From Apoda limacodes (taxonomy: Eukaryota > Arthropoda > Insecta > Lepidoptera > Limacodidae), in the NCBI GenBank assembly GCA_946406115.1, contig OX291543.1, positions 28,236,815-28,300,814 on the forward strand: a DNA stretch of 64,000 bases. The letters are read 5' to 3'. The notes beneath the pieces are model-generated. The model was not told the origin of the DNA. It ran no database searches and worked only from the letters and a program-made list of their open reading frames with translations. Positions within the stretch are counted from its first letter, which is position 1; every line of letters begins with the position of its first letter. The position numbers and the translations under genes are program-made. Positions 37,795 to 49,738 of the stretch are shown here, piece by piece.

Positions 37795-38467
37795 CTGCTC
37801 TATTATGTTTAATTCAAAGTAACGCTTTTTTCAGATTTCTGCAGTTTAATTTGAATTTCAAAGTACTTGTATTTTATTCGATTTTTAAATTCCTTACATA
37901 AAAATATATTATAATCATAATTGACAACCACAAGGCACCATAAATAGTTAAAATAATAAGTGTATAATCTACATTAAGTAGTGTAACTATGTCTAAAAAA
38001 TATGGTCTGGAAGACAAACGTACTAATTACAGATCTAGCAATTATTCAAGAGAACAGTTCATTTAGGTTTGAGATTTTAGGTAGAGTGTATATTATAGTC
38101 AATATAAATTTAGTTAAGTATTATCTGCGTAATCATAGATCATAAATAGAAACGTCCGTTTTCAGAATATAATGAAATCAAAAGTTATATAAAAAAAAAC
38201 GTCACGTACTATTGTACACCAAAGTGATTTGTAAAAGATTACTTAGGATTATTGTGTGTTGTCTATTAATTACAATATTTTGTAGGATTTCATAAAATGA
38301 ATACAATAACTATTAAATTTTGTCATTTTTACCAACTTAAACCTTTTATATAATCACATACATAGGATTTTGAAAACTCTATGAAATTTAAAACCGAATT
38401 AGTTATGTGATCAGTGGTTTATTATAATAGATATTTAACACGGCCATATTTTAAATGGTTGTTGTTG

Positions 38468-39124
38468 TTAGTCGGTATCATCAGATTCTGAACATTTGCT
38501 AATTATGTCTTCTTCATTAACATATGGTATATTAGTGTTAATATAAACATAGTCTTGTGGAATCACTCCTATACACACAAAACTCCTGTCTGTACAATTT
38601 ATAAAAGCGAGCCATATTAGGGTCACTCTCCAAATATTTTCTTATCGAGTCTTTTCACTTTATTAAAATCTGGGAAACATGTTTGTGTGTTGTTTTACAT
38701 AAGCTCTTTAAAATAAGTTACTCTTCAGTAGTTTTGTTGCCAGGAATAAGACCTTTTTGGTAATCATCAGTCATGTAAACGCAACTCTGCCCTAAATATT
38801 CTGTACAAGTATCAATTACACTTGTACTGATATTTAAAGTATTCCAAAAAAAATGTGAAAAAGAGAATATTGTCGCGTCATTGCGCGATTTTTTTTAGCT
38901 AATACTGTCTTTCGTTTTGGTAAAATATTTGCGTGTTTTATAAGAGATGAAAGGAACATTTTTTGGTGATTACTTTCTTTGAACTCCCAAAAATCGCGAC
39001 AAAGGCCTTCTCTTACATTTTTAGGAAACTTTTGATTGCACTTGTATCTACACTTGCTGCAATCTGTAGAAATACAATTTATCCTTTCTGTGCCAGCTAT
39101 TACAATATCACTTAAACTGTTTGT
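38468..39124 (-). pseudogene. Broken relic of a cysteine-motif, probably transposon-derived gene
   Basis: On the minus strand an open frame runs from 39124 to an 8-A run at 38846-38853. It contains CSKCRYKC, an FWEFKE block and a basic stretch. Reading continues in the next frame (NTLNISTSVIDT, TDDYQKGLIPGNK) to TAA at 38718-38720, passes that stop and a second near 38.65 kb (RKYLESDPNMARFYKLYRQ), then shifts again near 38.58 kb to end in an acidic tail (SESDDTD) before TAA at 38468-38470. Two frameshifts and at least two stops mean it cannot be translated. The cysteine pattern followed by FW and an NTL-S helix resembles a multicopy insect protein family of likely transposase origin, recognised only from general pattern. 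It may be internally deleted. Long segments without stops in one frame at a time argue against chance. Confidence 0.55.
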
Positions 39125-39710
39125 TTATCGTATTCTTTAAGACTTTATCAATTAATACAATTGATAATCGAATATTATTGAATGCCAAAAACCGTAAATA
39201 TATTTAGATTACTTAATAGATATTTATGTATCGCGCTGCGCACAAGTAAAACACTAAGAATCATTTAACGCGTTTTGCTATTTTAACGATGGTAATAAAC
39301 TGTTATTACATTTTATGAGTTCCAATTGATGTCACCGAATACAAATGTTCACTTAAAATTTAGGCTGAAAGAGATGGAATTGTGGTATTTTAATCAGAAA
39401 AAACGGTAAAGCATGCTCATTTAGTACATTTGGCATTTAAAAAATAAAAATAAAAATTTTGTACTTAGCATGTTTGTTTTCTAGACCATCGATATATGAA
39501 AGTGATTATTGCTTTTTTTTTCACTGCCACTTAAAACAGTTCACTTTCCTTACGATTAGCGTGTTAAAAGCACTTCTTTTCCAACGAGGATTCTAAAAAA
39601 ATTGTTCTTTGGAACCGGTAGAAAATTACAGTAGGTTGCATTCCAAAACTCAAACGTCGGAAAATTAAAAACACGCTGGGCTGTTTCAGGAGGCAACTAG
39701 GAGGAAGTCA

Positions 39711-40022
39711 ACTTGGCCAGGTGATAATTACTCGACAGGTTAAGTGATGCTATAAAACTGGCGCAGTGGTATTGTGCAGCTACCATGTCAAAGGTTCCGG
39801 GTTCAATCGATTCCTGGTAAGGGGCAACTAATACTTTTATAATTTGTTAATTGTACAGTTGTCACGACTTGGTCAGGTGATAATTACTCGACAGGTTAAG
39901 TGATGCTATAAAACTGGCGCAGTGGTATTGTGCAGCTACCATGTCAAAGGTTCCGGGTTCAATCGATTCCTGGTAAGGGGCAACTAATACTTTTATAATT
40001 TGTTAATTGTACAGTTGTCACG
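39711..40022 (+). repeat. Recent 156-bp tandem duplication of a tRNA-like SINE
   Basis: 39711-39866 and 39867-40022 are identical except for one base (TTGGCCAG versus TTGGTCAG). Each unit holds an A-box-like TGGCGCAGTGG and a B-box-like GGTTCAATCGATTCC interrupted by extra bases, as in tRNA-derived SINEs. Confidence 0.8.
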
Positions 40023-40468
40023 ACTCTGGTTTGTGCCCGGCATGGCGATAGGTTCACCATTTATCACGTTTTTGGGACAGCATACCATCGGTGAAACGTA
40101 AATGACTGGCAGCCCCTTCAGGAATAAAAGTCGTGATGGTATTTGTTCATTCATAAAAGGATGACAGATTTTTTCTACTTAGGCTTTTCATTATCTCCAA
40201 TTGTTAGGCATTTCGATGAGACGATGAGGGTTCAAATGTCTCGTTACTATAAATTTTAAAAAATCTAGCAATGTTTTTTGCAGTCACAACTTACATATAG
40301 GTAGCCTTAATCATCATATTAGTTTCAAAAACAAATGGTCTACCTAACATTAAATCACTATGATTAAACAAAATAAATCAACTATAAATATTTAACAAAA
40401 AAAAGGCACGAAGGTCGTTTAAGTGATTTGATACCCGAATTTCCGAGCAGTGTTCTTGCGAGCAAAGG

Positions 40469-40504
40469 GCAGGTGACTCGAGCGCAACTGTCGTGGTTCT
40501 CACG
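40469..40504. promoter_or_regulatory. Proneural E-box plus Su(H) site
   Basis: GCAGGTG at 40469-40475 fits RCAGSTG. GTTCTCACG at 40496-40504 is CGTGAGAAC on the minus strand and fits YGTGRGAAM. They sit in a small GC-rich patch that also falls inside a 120-codon minus-strand frame I do not believe is coding. Confidence 0.4.
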
Positions 40505-41594
40505 GTTGCCTCGCACCGGTTCCCTCTCTACCTCAATATACATCAGTAAAATATGCGACCGTGTCATGATTGCCAAATTATTATGATGCTCTTTTTCTTT
40601 TAGGATTTTTCGTTTAATATTTAGGGTTTTAGATGTCGTAGTGTTGTAGCTAGTGCTACGATAACTCATTACTTTCTTCTTCAAGGTAAAATACCTTTGC
40701 TTGAAACCTACATTGTACTGTTTGCTATATTTTACTGCTAACAATTAAATTACAACAGGTACCTTATGGTATTTTATTTTGTAATTTTTTAAGAGTGTTG
40801 CATTTTCCTATAGTAAATGATAGTTGCGAATAAATAAATTAGCTGTTAACCATCACTTGTAAAGTTCACGTATCGCTATTAAAAAATAGTTTATTTTCTC
40901 TTAGAAGTGCTGTATTTTGGGGGTACTGTTTATCAGAACGATTGGATAATAGACTATTGTTATGTATGAATCTGGGTCTTAATTCAAGTCGGTAAAATAA
41001 TGTGTTTCCGGTATGGTATAATCTACATTGTTTATTTGCTTAAAGTTTTAACTATAAAATATATAATTATATTATGGACATAACATACAAAGTCATCTGG
41101 TCCTAAACTAATCAACGTACCAGACAACGGAATCTTTGCATACCTACATTTCAAAATGTTACAAATGTTTGTCACATAAATCCGTTCACCATGCAGAAAT
41201 CGAAACTGCGCTCTCTGCACAGCAGGCAACGTCTGTGCCACATAGGAGTAAAGGGGTTAAAAGTATAGAATAACTTCCTATGTAAAGTAGCAATGAAAGT
41301 GCTGCATATCGGAACAAGATGATTGTTATCTTCTTGAATAAGGGCCATGAAGTTAACAAATTGTACTTAAAGCACGCGCCGCGCATGCGCCTCGTTGACT
41401 CGCTTTATTATCTATGAATTTATAATCGTGCATTGTTGTTATACCATACATAATGTAAGTAATAACTAATTAAAAATAAACTTTATATATCAGATTTATG
41501 TATATTATCTAATATATATATATATAATTATTATATATATATATATAGGTATCATCATTAAGGTGGCAAATACGTAGGTTTATGGCCCCTCTGA

Positions 41595-41705
41595 TGAACG
41601 CTGAAGTTGTGGAATGAGCTCCCTGCCAAGGTTTTCTGCAAGGACTACAGTATGGAGTTCTTCAAGAAAGAAGTTATTAGATTTCTGAAGGGTCGGCAAC
41701 GCATT
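41595..41705 (+). repeat. LINE 3'-coding fragment (WNELPAKVFS-like)
   Basis: TGTGGAATGAGCTCCCTGCC, AAGGTTTTCT and AAGAAAGAAGTTATTAGATT then AAGGGTCGGCAACGC match the copy at 53975-54065. Translated it reads WNE.P.KVF and FLKGRQR, the tail of a non-LTR element frame. Confidence 0.55.
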
Positions 41706-42268
41706 TATAAAAAAAAAAAGCATATAACGAAGTCTATAGACACTTGTCAGATCATAGCTAAGTATTAATTTTTTGTCAGTAGTCTGGGGTAGGTAGTACT
41801 CACGCGGTGCAAAATCTTTCAAAATCTAATCATTCCATTCATACTGTAGTTTAGGCATAGTAAGGAAAATCTTGACAGTGGGCTCATTCTAAAACCTAAG
41901 TGCGCTGCGCGATAGGAGGCTCGTCTGAAACAGCAAACTTTATACAAATTCAAATGCGTCCTACCTAAGCCATCGCTATGCTGGTCTAAGTAGGGTTATA
42001 ATTTTCCACGCTTTGCTCAAAGCACTTTTAATTATATGATTAAGGAAATAAAAAGAGGAAAAACACTTTAACACGGTTAGATTTAAAAAAGAAAAATCCT
42101 TTATTTTTTTCGTTATTCAATAAGAGTAAGTAACGCCATCTAACTGCAACAGGGCGCACTAATTTTGGGGAAGTCGTTACACAAAGGGTCGCGGAAGTAT
42201 TTGCAAGACAATATTGTTCACAGACAATGCATTTGTAGGTCAGAGTGCAAGGCGTTTTGTTACATTAT

Positions 42269-42277
42269 CGTGGGAAA
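42269..42277 (+). promoter_or_regulatory. Isolated Su(H) consensus site
   Basis: CGTGGGAAA fits YGTGRGAAM. It lies in moderately AT-rich DNA with no E-box or HES site close by. Confidence 0.3.
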
Positions 42278-42675
42278 GAAGAGATACCTTGATAATTTGG
42301 GGGGTGATACCGTTATATATTTTGTTGATCTTACTTCGGTGGTTCAGTTAATTTGGGATTTTCTAAGAGGAAGTAACGGTAATGGTGAAGTGTTTGTGAC
42401 CTATTTTTTTTTTAAAACTACGTTGAGAGTGTGTAACAAATGTTTTTTTATTAATGTGCATAGTTGAAAGTGAAATTGTGAAATAAGAAACGCTTATTTT
42501 TACGTATACGTGCCTACTAGATAAGATATATTTCGTGAATAAATAGGAATATTTCGTGAATAAATAAGACCAGTGTAATTTACACAAGTCGTGAGCCACA
42601 TATGTAAATAGTTTTATGAAGTGACTCATACTTCTGTTTGTTAAAATTAAGGCATAGGTATACCTACATCAAATA

Positions 42676-42699
42676 GTTAATTAATTAATTAATTAATTT
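42676..42699. repeat. (TTAA)n microsatellite
   Basis: About six tandem TTAA units after AAATAG. Confidence 0.8.
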
Positions 42700-43500
42700 G
42701 ATACATTTTATTAATTGATAGACTGCAAAATATGTATATATGTAGAAATATTTCGACAAATTGTTTTTATTTATATTTATCCTAATATTTATTTTGAAAA
42801 GGAGACACACTATAATAATACCTATCGAATGTACATACAAGATAGGTATATAAGTAAATGATTGAATCGTTACTATACATACACACAAAAAAATACGAAT
42901 ATAAAAATACAAATTACCTACAAATAATAAAATTTAGGCGAATATAGAAAAAACACAACATATTATGTAGTTTGCGTAGGTGCGGTATAGTTTACCTACT
43001 CATAAACTAATTTTTTGTTTGTCTTAATGGCTGGCAAAAAAAGTTTCTCAGGATCGCAGCAAGTGACAATTTTTGCACTCTGCCTACCTGGGAAATAGGC
43101 GTGATGTTATGTATGTTTGTATGCTTAATGGCTAAAGAGAAAGAGAGAGAAGGCATACGTTAGGCTATAGTATATTAAGTCGATTAATTTGAAATGTTGA
43201 AACTGGCGAAGTTTGAGAGCAACTTCGGCCCTAATTCAATGAATATCACATGTTATCTTTTTAAGACATGAAAATCCGTTTTCATAACTAACAAAATATC
43301 AAAAGGATATTGGAACACTATCAGGTACGTTTACTACTTAGTTTTTCTAAAACTACTTAATAACACACATAAACTGAAATAGTTTAGTGAACTACTTATC
43401 CTTCGTTTGTTTTAAAGCTGTTAAGAATCTTGGTGTGTGTTTAATTATAACTTAAAACATTTTTTTTTATTATATATTTTTTAAACTTCTCCTTAAGAGC

Positions 43501-43510
43501 GCTCGCGCCA
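43501..43510 (+). promoter_or_regulatory. GCTCGCGCC motif copy
   Basis: One of five copies of GCTCGCGCC in this window, in a short GC-rich patch that also contains CGCACGTGA. The binding factor is unknown. Confidence 0.3.
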
Positions 43511-44668
43511 TTTCTACTCTGACGCACGTGAATTTATTTACCTGATCAGACTTGGTGATCATCTGAGTAAACCTGATGATATCACCGCTCTATTAAGAGT
43601 GGCTGATCACTAGCTTGCACAGGTGTCTTCTATTGTCAGGCGCTTTGTCAACTGGCAACACAGTGGAGGTTACATTATACCGAGATATTAGTCATACATT
43701 ACGGATCAATAATAACAAGGACGTTGGCATTTCGAAAATAACCGTAAAAGAAGCAAAATATTTTTTTTTAAATGAAAACTCTGCACGCATATACCTACTC
43801 TTTATATGACATATTATATGGTTAGGTTTATCATTAGGACGGAAGGCAGAGTGAGCTATGATAATGTTTGTACTGTTAATGATGGATCAAGTTAATGTGA
43901 TGTTAAGGTACTATGACATAGTGAATTACCTAAAGAGTTACTTTTCAATAAAAGTAAAATAAATTGGATTTTTAACTGAGGTTTCACAATTTTAAGTGGT
44001 CCCTATCTGTTTGTTTCTTTTTAGAAGATTTTTTAAAATTTTTAATACATATATGTATGTAGGTACCTTTTACGGCACAGATCATTTACCTGCGTATTAA
44101 ATAGATCATGTATTCTTTCAAGAATTTATCTTTGATTTAAAATAATAACCATTTATGTGATAATTCCTTAATTGAGTTTACGTTTCAAGAACGGTTATTG
44201 AGAATTAATACGTTCAGGGATCTATATTTAGTCTTAAAATATAAAACCAACTGAGGTCATTAGCTGGCGTTTAAATTAATAAAGTAGGTAAATTTTTTTT
44301 AACCTATTTTAATTTTCCAAATAGTCCGACCAAGTCCAACTTAGAATATTATAATTTTTACTAACATGACTTATGCAGTACCTACTAACAAGATATAAAT
44401 TTAAGCTACTAAAAAACAACTAGCATAAAACAAAATAATAGTACTATACTTTAAAGATTTTTAACATTTAAGTAGGTAATAAAATTGTAAATATTTTTTA
44501 TCGTAATGTAATGTAATTTTATTATTGTGCTGTGGTGTATGGTAGTAAAAATGAACTGGTTTTAAAATAGCAATATTTTTTCAATTCTTAATTAACTTGA
44601 GAAAATAATTGCCATATTCGTAACATCCACAATTGTAATGTTGTTTTTTGTTTCATTAATCATTAAAA

Positions 44669-44831
44669 ATTAATCTGGGACCTTATTGTGAACAGTCTCG
44701 AGCTATTCGGACTCTGGAATTCGTGAGTGAAATGTATGGAAGTCTGACTGTCCTCTCGAAACCCGTGAAGGTACTAGCATACACTAGAGTCCGAAAAGCC
44801 CAGACTGTTCCCAATAAGGTCCCAGATTAAT
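44669..44831. mobile_element. 163-bp MITE with about 45-bp inverted arms
   Basis: ATTAATCTGGGACCTTATTG ... GAACAGTCT ... TCGGACTCT is mirrored by AGAGTCCGA ... CAGACTGTTC ... CAATAAGGTCCCAGATTAAT. There is almost no unique centre. Confidence 0.75.
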
Positions 44832-44915
44832 CAGTTTATTTCCTTTCATTAAAATCTTATAGGCAATTTTTCCTCTTCTTGTTCCACTTACTAGAGATCA
44901 TCTGTGACTTATCTA

Positions 44916-45666
44916 TATCTATACTAATATATAAAGCTGAAGAATTTGTTTGATTTAACGCGCTAATCTTAGAAACTATTAGTCTGATTTGAAAAATTCT
45001 TTTAGTGTTAGATAGCCTATTTATCGAGGAAGGCTATATATCAAGATATAAGATATAAGACTATATATCATTAGGCTAAGACCAATAGGAGCGTAGCACC
45101 AATGAAGAATGTTTCAAAATCGAGAGTTTTTTTCCTTTTAAAAGCTTTCGCTCCGTGTGCTGCGTAAACGGTTAAAGTTTAGCAATAATCATGTATGACA
45201 GAATTGTTCCTCTTTAAAAGTTCTTTAAAAAATTCTGCGACAGCATATGTCTATCTTTTAAGGTTGGCTCGTTTTTTATGCTAACCAAATTTGTTCTAAA
45301 ATATTGCATTATTTGCGAAGGTGTTTCTATAAACATGATATTAATCCTTATCCAAATAAATACGTTATACATCACAAGTCTTTAATTTAAAACAAAATTT
45401 CCCTTTACATCATTCGATTTCAATGAATATCTTAGGAGATATCGCAGTTTTAAGATAACATGTCAGCAAAATTATGATCAAGTAATGCGCGCGCATTTAT
45501 GATGTGCAAGGCCGGCGGGCAGTCATGAGGGGGAAGGGCGGTACCTATTATTTAAAAATATTTTCACCTTCTAAGTTTTTTTTTTCTATAATTGAGGAGT
45601 TGCCGTAAGAATCCTACGCCGAAAACCAAATTTAGGGCGGGCGAAGCCGCTGGCAATAGCTAGTTT
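44916..45666 (+). repeat. Near full-length dispersed repeat ending GGGCGAAGCCGC ... TAGCTAGTTTT
   Basis: Starts CTATACTAATATATAAAGCT, contains AACGCGCTAATCTTAG, and ends with TTAGGGCGGGCGAAGCCGCT then AATAGCTAGTTTTAG. This start and end are typical of an abundant lepidopteran dispersed element. No intact reading frame. Confidence 0.55.
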
Positions 45667-47763
45667 TAGATAAAATAATAAAATAAATCTAAATTGTTTA
45701 AATTAACTTATCCCCAGGATAGGTAGGTACTATTTCAATTTTCAGTTACAAAACTATTTAGAGCACATGCTTAAAAAACTCATTCAGTAATTACTACTTA
45801 ATTTAATGTGTTTAATTGCTTTTGATCTCACAATGATAAGCTGACAGAACCTTTAAAGCTGTTAATGCAAAACTAATTGCTTTAACTGAGTTCATATCTC
45901 AGAATGTTCTCTAATTGCAATTTAATTGTAATTGAAAACTAATTAAATCGGCGGCTAAACGCAATCTTCAATTAACCATACTCGTAGATCATAATTGTTA
46001 TAGACTTAATAACATGACTTAACTGAAGTAAAATGAGACCCTTATACTGGCCATTTCGAAATCTATGAATGCACGCGACCGTATAGAAAGTTGAAGCAAG
46101 AAATTATCGAAAACATTTGTTGTTAACAATTGAAATGCACGTGTTTTCAAGCAGCATTTGAAATTAAAATAAGAAAAAAAAAATAACCCAAATTTTGCAA
46201 TAGTTGCGGAATTTAAAGTAAGGGTTGCAAAAACTCCTTTCTAACCCGATAGTCCGAGGTTTTGCATTGAACACGTGCAAGCGGCAACAATAACTCGATG
46301 AGTCACGAATGAGTCTCGAAACGTCGTCGATACCGAATACCGAACCAGTATTATTAATCTGGAAAAGAAAAAAAAAACAAGAAAAAAAAAGATAAGCGCT
46401 CACTCGTCGAAGGAATTGTACATCTGCCGAAATTTCTCACGGATCCGTCGCCCGCGTATGGTATTATTATACCGGACGACTTTGCTATCTCTACCTTTAT
46501 ATTATAGATCTTGTATTCTGGAATATTATGACGAGTGACTAGCGGTATAGCTGAACGGTGACTTTTTAAGAGTTGCAATTAGCATATCTGGTTATGTTAG
46601 TGTTCGCGAGGGAATAAATGTAGGTGTTGCAAAACCAAGACTGTCATCGTGTCATTAAGTTTGATAGGAGTCTTGAAATGCAAATTAATTTGATTTTGTT
46701 TCAGAGAAATTCGCAGTTGTAAACTGGTATTCAATAACAGGATTCAGTGTTAAGGAAAAGGACTGAATTATAATTGTCTACATTTTTGAATAGGTATGCA
46801 TGAGGGTGAATTTCGGGAGAAGTTTTATTAAACAAATGCACCTACCTTTTGGGTATCGATAAATAATTAAAATACTGAGACTTTTTTGTATTTGAAATGA
46901 TATTGGGTATTAGGAAACACATCGAAATTGCGGTTGGTTCTGTTTTCAATAATTTTGTCTGTTAAAGTTTTTAATTAATACCTATAGAATTTTCGTAGTG
47001 TCCATCCCTGGTAGATTGATCCCCTAAATCACCATCTATTTCTATTTACGCCATTGAATGCCATTTTAATCAATTTGTCAACAAGTACATTAGTTTGAGT
47101 AATCAAATAAAGATGCGTTTTTTTCAAAAAATCAAAATTGCTAAAAAGCAGGTTTTAGCAAACATAATTGCTTCAAGTTTCTTGCATGGAACTGTATTTT
47201 ATAGACTGCAATGTGTTATGATCTTTATTTACTTACAAAGAATTTTGGAACGTATTACATAATTTAAAACATTTTTGCACACATTACTAAAGACCTCGTC
47301 TCTTTAAGTACAAAATTACTGATTAAAGTTTAGTTTAGTTATTAGGTTATCGATTATTTAAATAGTTTATTCAACATTTATGATAATATGGATAGAAAAT
47401 AGAAGATATAGTATATTTATGAGTCTGGTTAGATGTACTTATTTATATTTATGTACACTTTAGGGATTTTGTTAAGAATAATTTAGTTTTGTATTATTTA
47501 TTAACATTATTTTAGTTTTGAATTTTTTTTATCTATTAGTATTATATTATCAATTTTTCTAGAGTTTACATAGTTATAACCCATAACAATAAATATTATA
47601 AAACTAAGATAAACTAAAATAAAATACTTATTTGCTTATAAGAAAACATACATTTTCGGCAATGCAGAAACTACATTTTTTTTATTAAATATGTTAAGTA
47701 CCTATTCGTTTGTTTGTGAAACTTATTATCTGTCCCAATTTTCGCTATAGAGAAAGCTCCCGC

Positions 47764-48014
47764 GTGTCGCACGTGCATTTATGAATATAAATGCGCTTTT
47801 GAAAGGTTAATGTGAACTATATTCTTTTGTTAGTCTTTTACAATGTTGCACAAAAAGCCAGGTTTTTTCTTTAATATTGTCTGTAACATGTTACAACTTG
47901 CAGAGTATGAGATGCAGTTTCTGAAACAGGTTGAAACCTGTTAAAGTTGATAGTGACAACGCGATTCTGCAAGTTGCACAATTTTTGCATACTTTTTTTT
48001 ACCTTTGCACGTGC
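47764..48014. promoter_or_regulatory. Pair of GCACGTGC HES-type sites
   Basis: GCACGTGC occurs at 47769-47776 and 48007-48014. The first is within GTGTCGCACGTGC, the exact reverse complement of the 13-mer at 33793-33805. They lie 2-2.4 kb past the 3' end of the Bearded-family gene. The palindrome resembles the E(spl)/HES optimum GGCACGTGCC, but Myc/Max-type bHLH factors also bind CACGTG. Confidence 0.4.
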
Positions 48015-48394
48015 ATACACTGCGATGTCTACGTAAATGGTAGGTAACTCGTTAAAATAATGGAAGGTCTTCAACTTAATAGGTCCATTTTAATAAAAGC
48101 ACGAAATATGAGTGTTAAAACGCAGAGAGTAACAACTCAAAAATTAAATAATATTTTTTTTCACATGAAAGTAGTGGTCGGTAATATGTAATTAGATTAA
48201 ATTTGGGTGTCTACAATTAAATTAATATTAGTAGATGACAGGATTAGGTGCCAGATGAGACAATTAATTAGCTATCAATATCTCTGTCTTTTTCATTTAG
48301 TTTTTTTTCGTTTAGTTTCGGTTTTTCACTGAAGGTAGGTACCTACCTATTTTATTAAAAATTATTTCTTGGGTTTAACATGGTTACTTTCTCC

Positions 48395-48740
48395 GAACCA
48401 GAGAAGGTTCTCAATTCGGATTTTTAAATATTTTCTTTATGTATGTTCGGGCATAACTCCGACATTTATAGACGGATTTGCAAAATTCTTTTGTTTTGTT
48501 CAAAAGAGGTATATTCCGTTAAATTTCATATACTTAGATCTGATGATGAGTTACAGAGACGGACAACGTAACTTTTCAAAAAAATTTCAGCAAATCGACC
48601 GCAGTTGCTTCAATCGCATAAATCTTTACTTTACGCAATCGCACAAAAAAACATCACACATGTTAGAAAGTAATTCAACACTCATAAGTAAAAAATAAAA
48701 ACCTTTTAAAAAAAAAAAACAACCGGCTTCAAAAAGATGC
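48395..48740. repeat. Inverted and direct partial copies of the GAAGTCGGTT element
   Basis: 48395-48500 is the reverse complement of the interior of the element at 2211-2510 (GTTCTCAATTCGG, TATGTATGTTCGGGCATAAC). At 48709-48740 a new copy starts with CAACCGGCTTCAAAAAGATG. This explains the 109-codon frame at 48369-48698. Confidence 0.55.
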
Positions 48741-48939
48741 ACTAAATAGGTAAAAATAATTACTCATTTCGAAAAATCTGATCTGACGACGCTAAGGATT
48801 AATCAGTTCAGCTGCAGTACGGCACAGATAATTAAAGAGATGTAAAAGGACATAGGCTAGTTCCAACAGGAATAACTATAACTAAATTCCACAAAGACTA
48901 CCTATAGCTACAGCTATAGCTTGCAATAGAAAACTTTTA

Positions 48940-49015
48940 TTATAATCAAGGAGTTGCTGTAGAAATACTACGGTGATAACCAAATTTAGAGCGAGCGGTG
49001 CCGCGGGAAAATCTA
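48940..49015 (+). repeat. 3' fragment of the GGCGAAGCCGC repeat
   Basis: AAGGAGTTGCTGTAGAAATA, GATAACCAAATTTAG and GCGAGCGGTGCCGCGGG parallel the end of the copy at 44916-45666. Confidence 0.45.
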
Positions 49016-49604
49016 ATAATAAACCTTAAAAATAAAGGGCAAAATAATACATAATAAAATAGAAAAACATAAAAAAAAACATTTCCAAAATAATTTAGCT
49101 ACACACCACCTCATATTCGATAATTAGTCAGGAAAAGACTTTGTGGTACTTACTTGATAAGATTTTTAATTTTACAGTGAAATTACAAGCTTAAATTATT
49201 ATTTTTGTAACTATATTTCATTGATTACTGTATTTATTATAGACTAAAAGAAAGTAGTAATAAAGTTGTACAATAGGAAACATAGATAATAAATTGTACA
49301 ACAAGGAAAGTGTAAATAAAATTTTATTACAAGAGAAAGTAGTGTTTCCTGCCTCCACTAATCTTAGATTACCTAACTAAACCATTGCCCAATCAATTTA
49401 TATGTGTCTTAATTAAATGAATATAAAAATTCAATAACAACATAGTAATCACTGTTCATCACCAAAAAAAACTGATAATCATCGCCCATCTCGTAATCAA
49501 GAACCACTTCATCATATCAGTTTGACATCAAAAAAGAAAAATAACAAGCGGCAAGGTAAAAAGAAACCATTAAATCTCCAGTAGCAAGGCTTGCCCCGGG
49601 CCCT

Positions 49605-49738
49605 GCACGTGCGCGACGCACAAAATGTTGGCTCTCCCAGTATGGTCGTCGAGATCTTGCTTGACTACTGTGGTATAGTCAGCTAAGTAGCGTACGTACC
49701 TATCGCAGCAAGGTAAGTAAGTACATTAGCTCGCGCCA
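49605..49738. promoter_or_regulatory. GC-rich island with HES-type site, splice-donor-like word and GCTCGCGCC
   Basis: GCACGTGCGCGAC at 49605-49617 is identical to 29148-29160. CAAGGTAAGT at about 49709-49718 is a strong splice-donor match on the plus strand. GCTCGCGCCA is at 49729-49738. It could be an enhancer or a non-coding first exon reading away from the bHLH gene. No coding frame is convincing. Confidence 0.4.

Larger units (their letters stand above)
40745..47700. other. Gene-free stretch with repeats
   Basis: Holds LINE and dispersed repeat fragments, the 163-bp MITE, a TA-rich tract at about 41510-41548 and one Su(H) word at 42269. No coding gene is supported. Confidence 0.5.

Noticed and set aside
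40382..40744. 120-codon minus-strand frame, with an inner start reading MSYRSTSYN like E(spl)-complex proteins
   Set aside because: It has no bHLH, WRPW, basic amphipathic helix, NxxNExLE or DRWVQA motif. Only the first residues resemble a Bearded protein.
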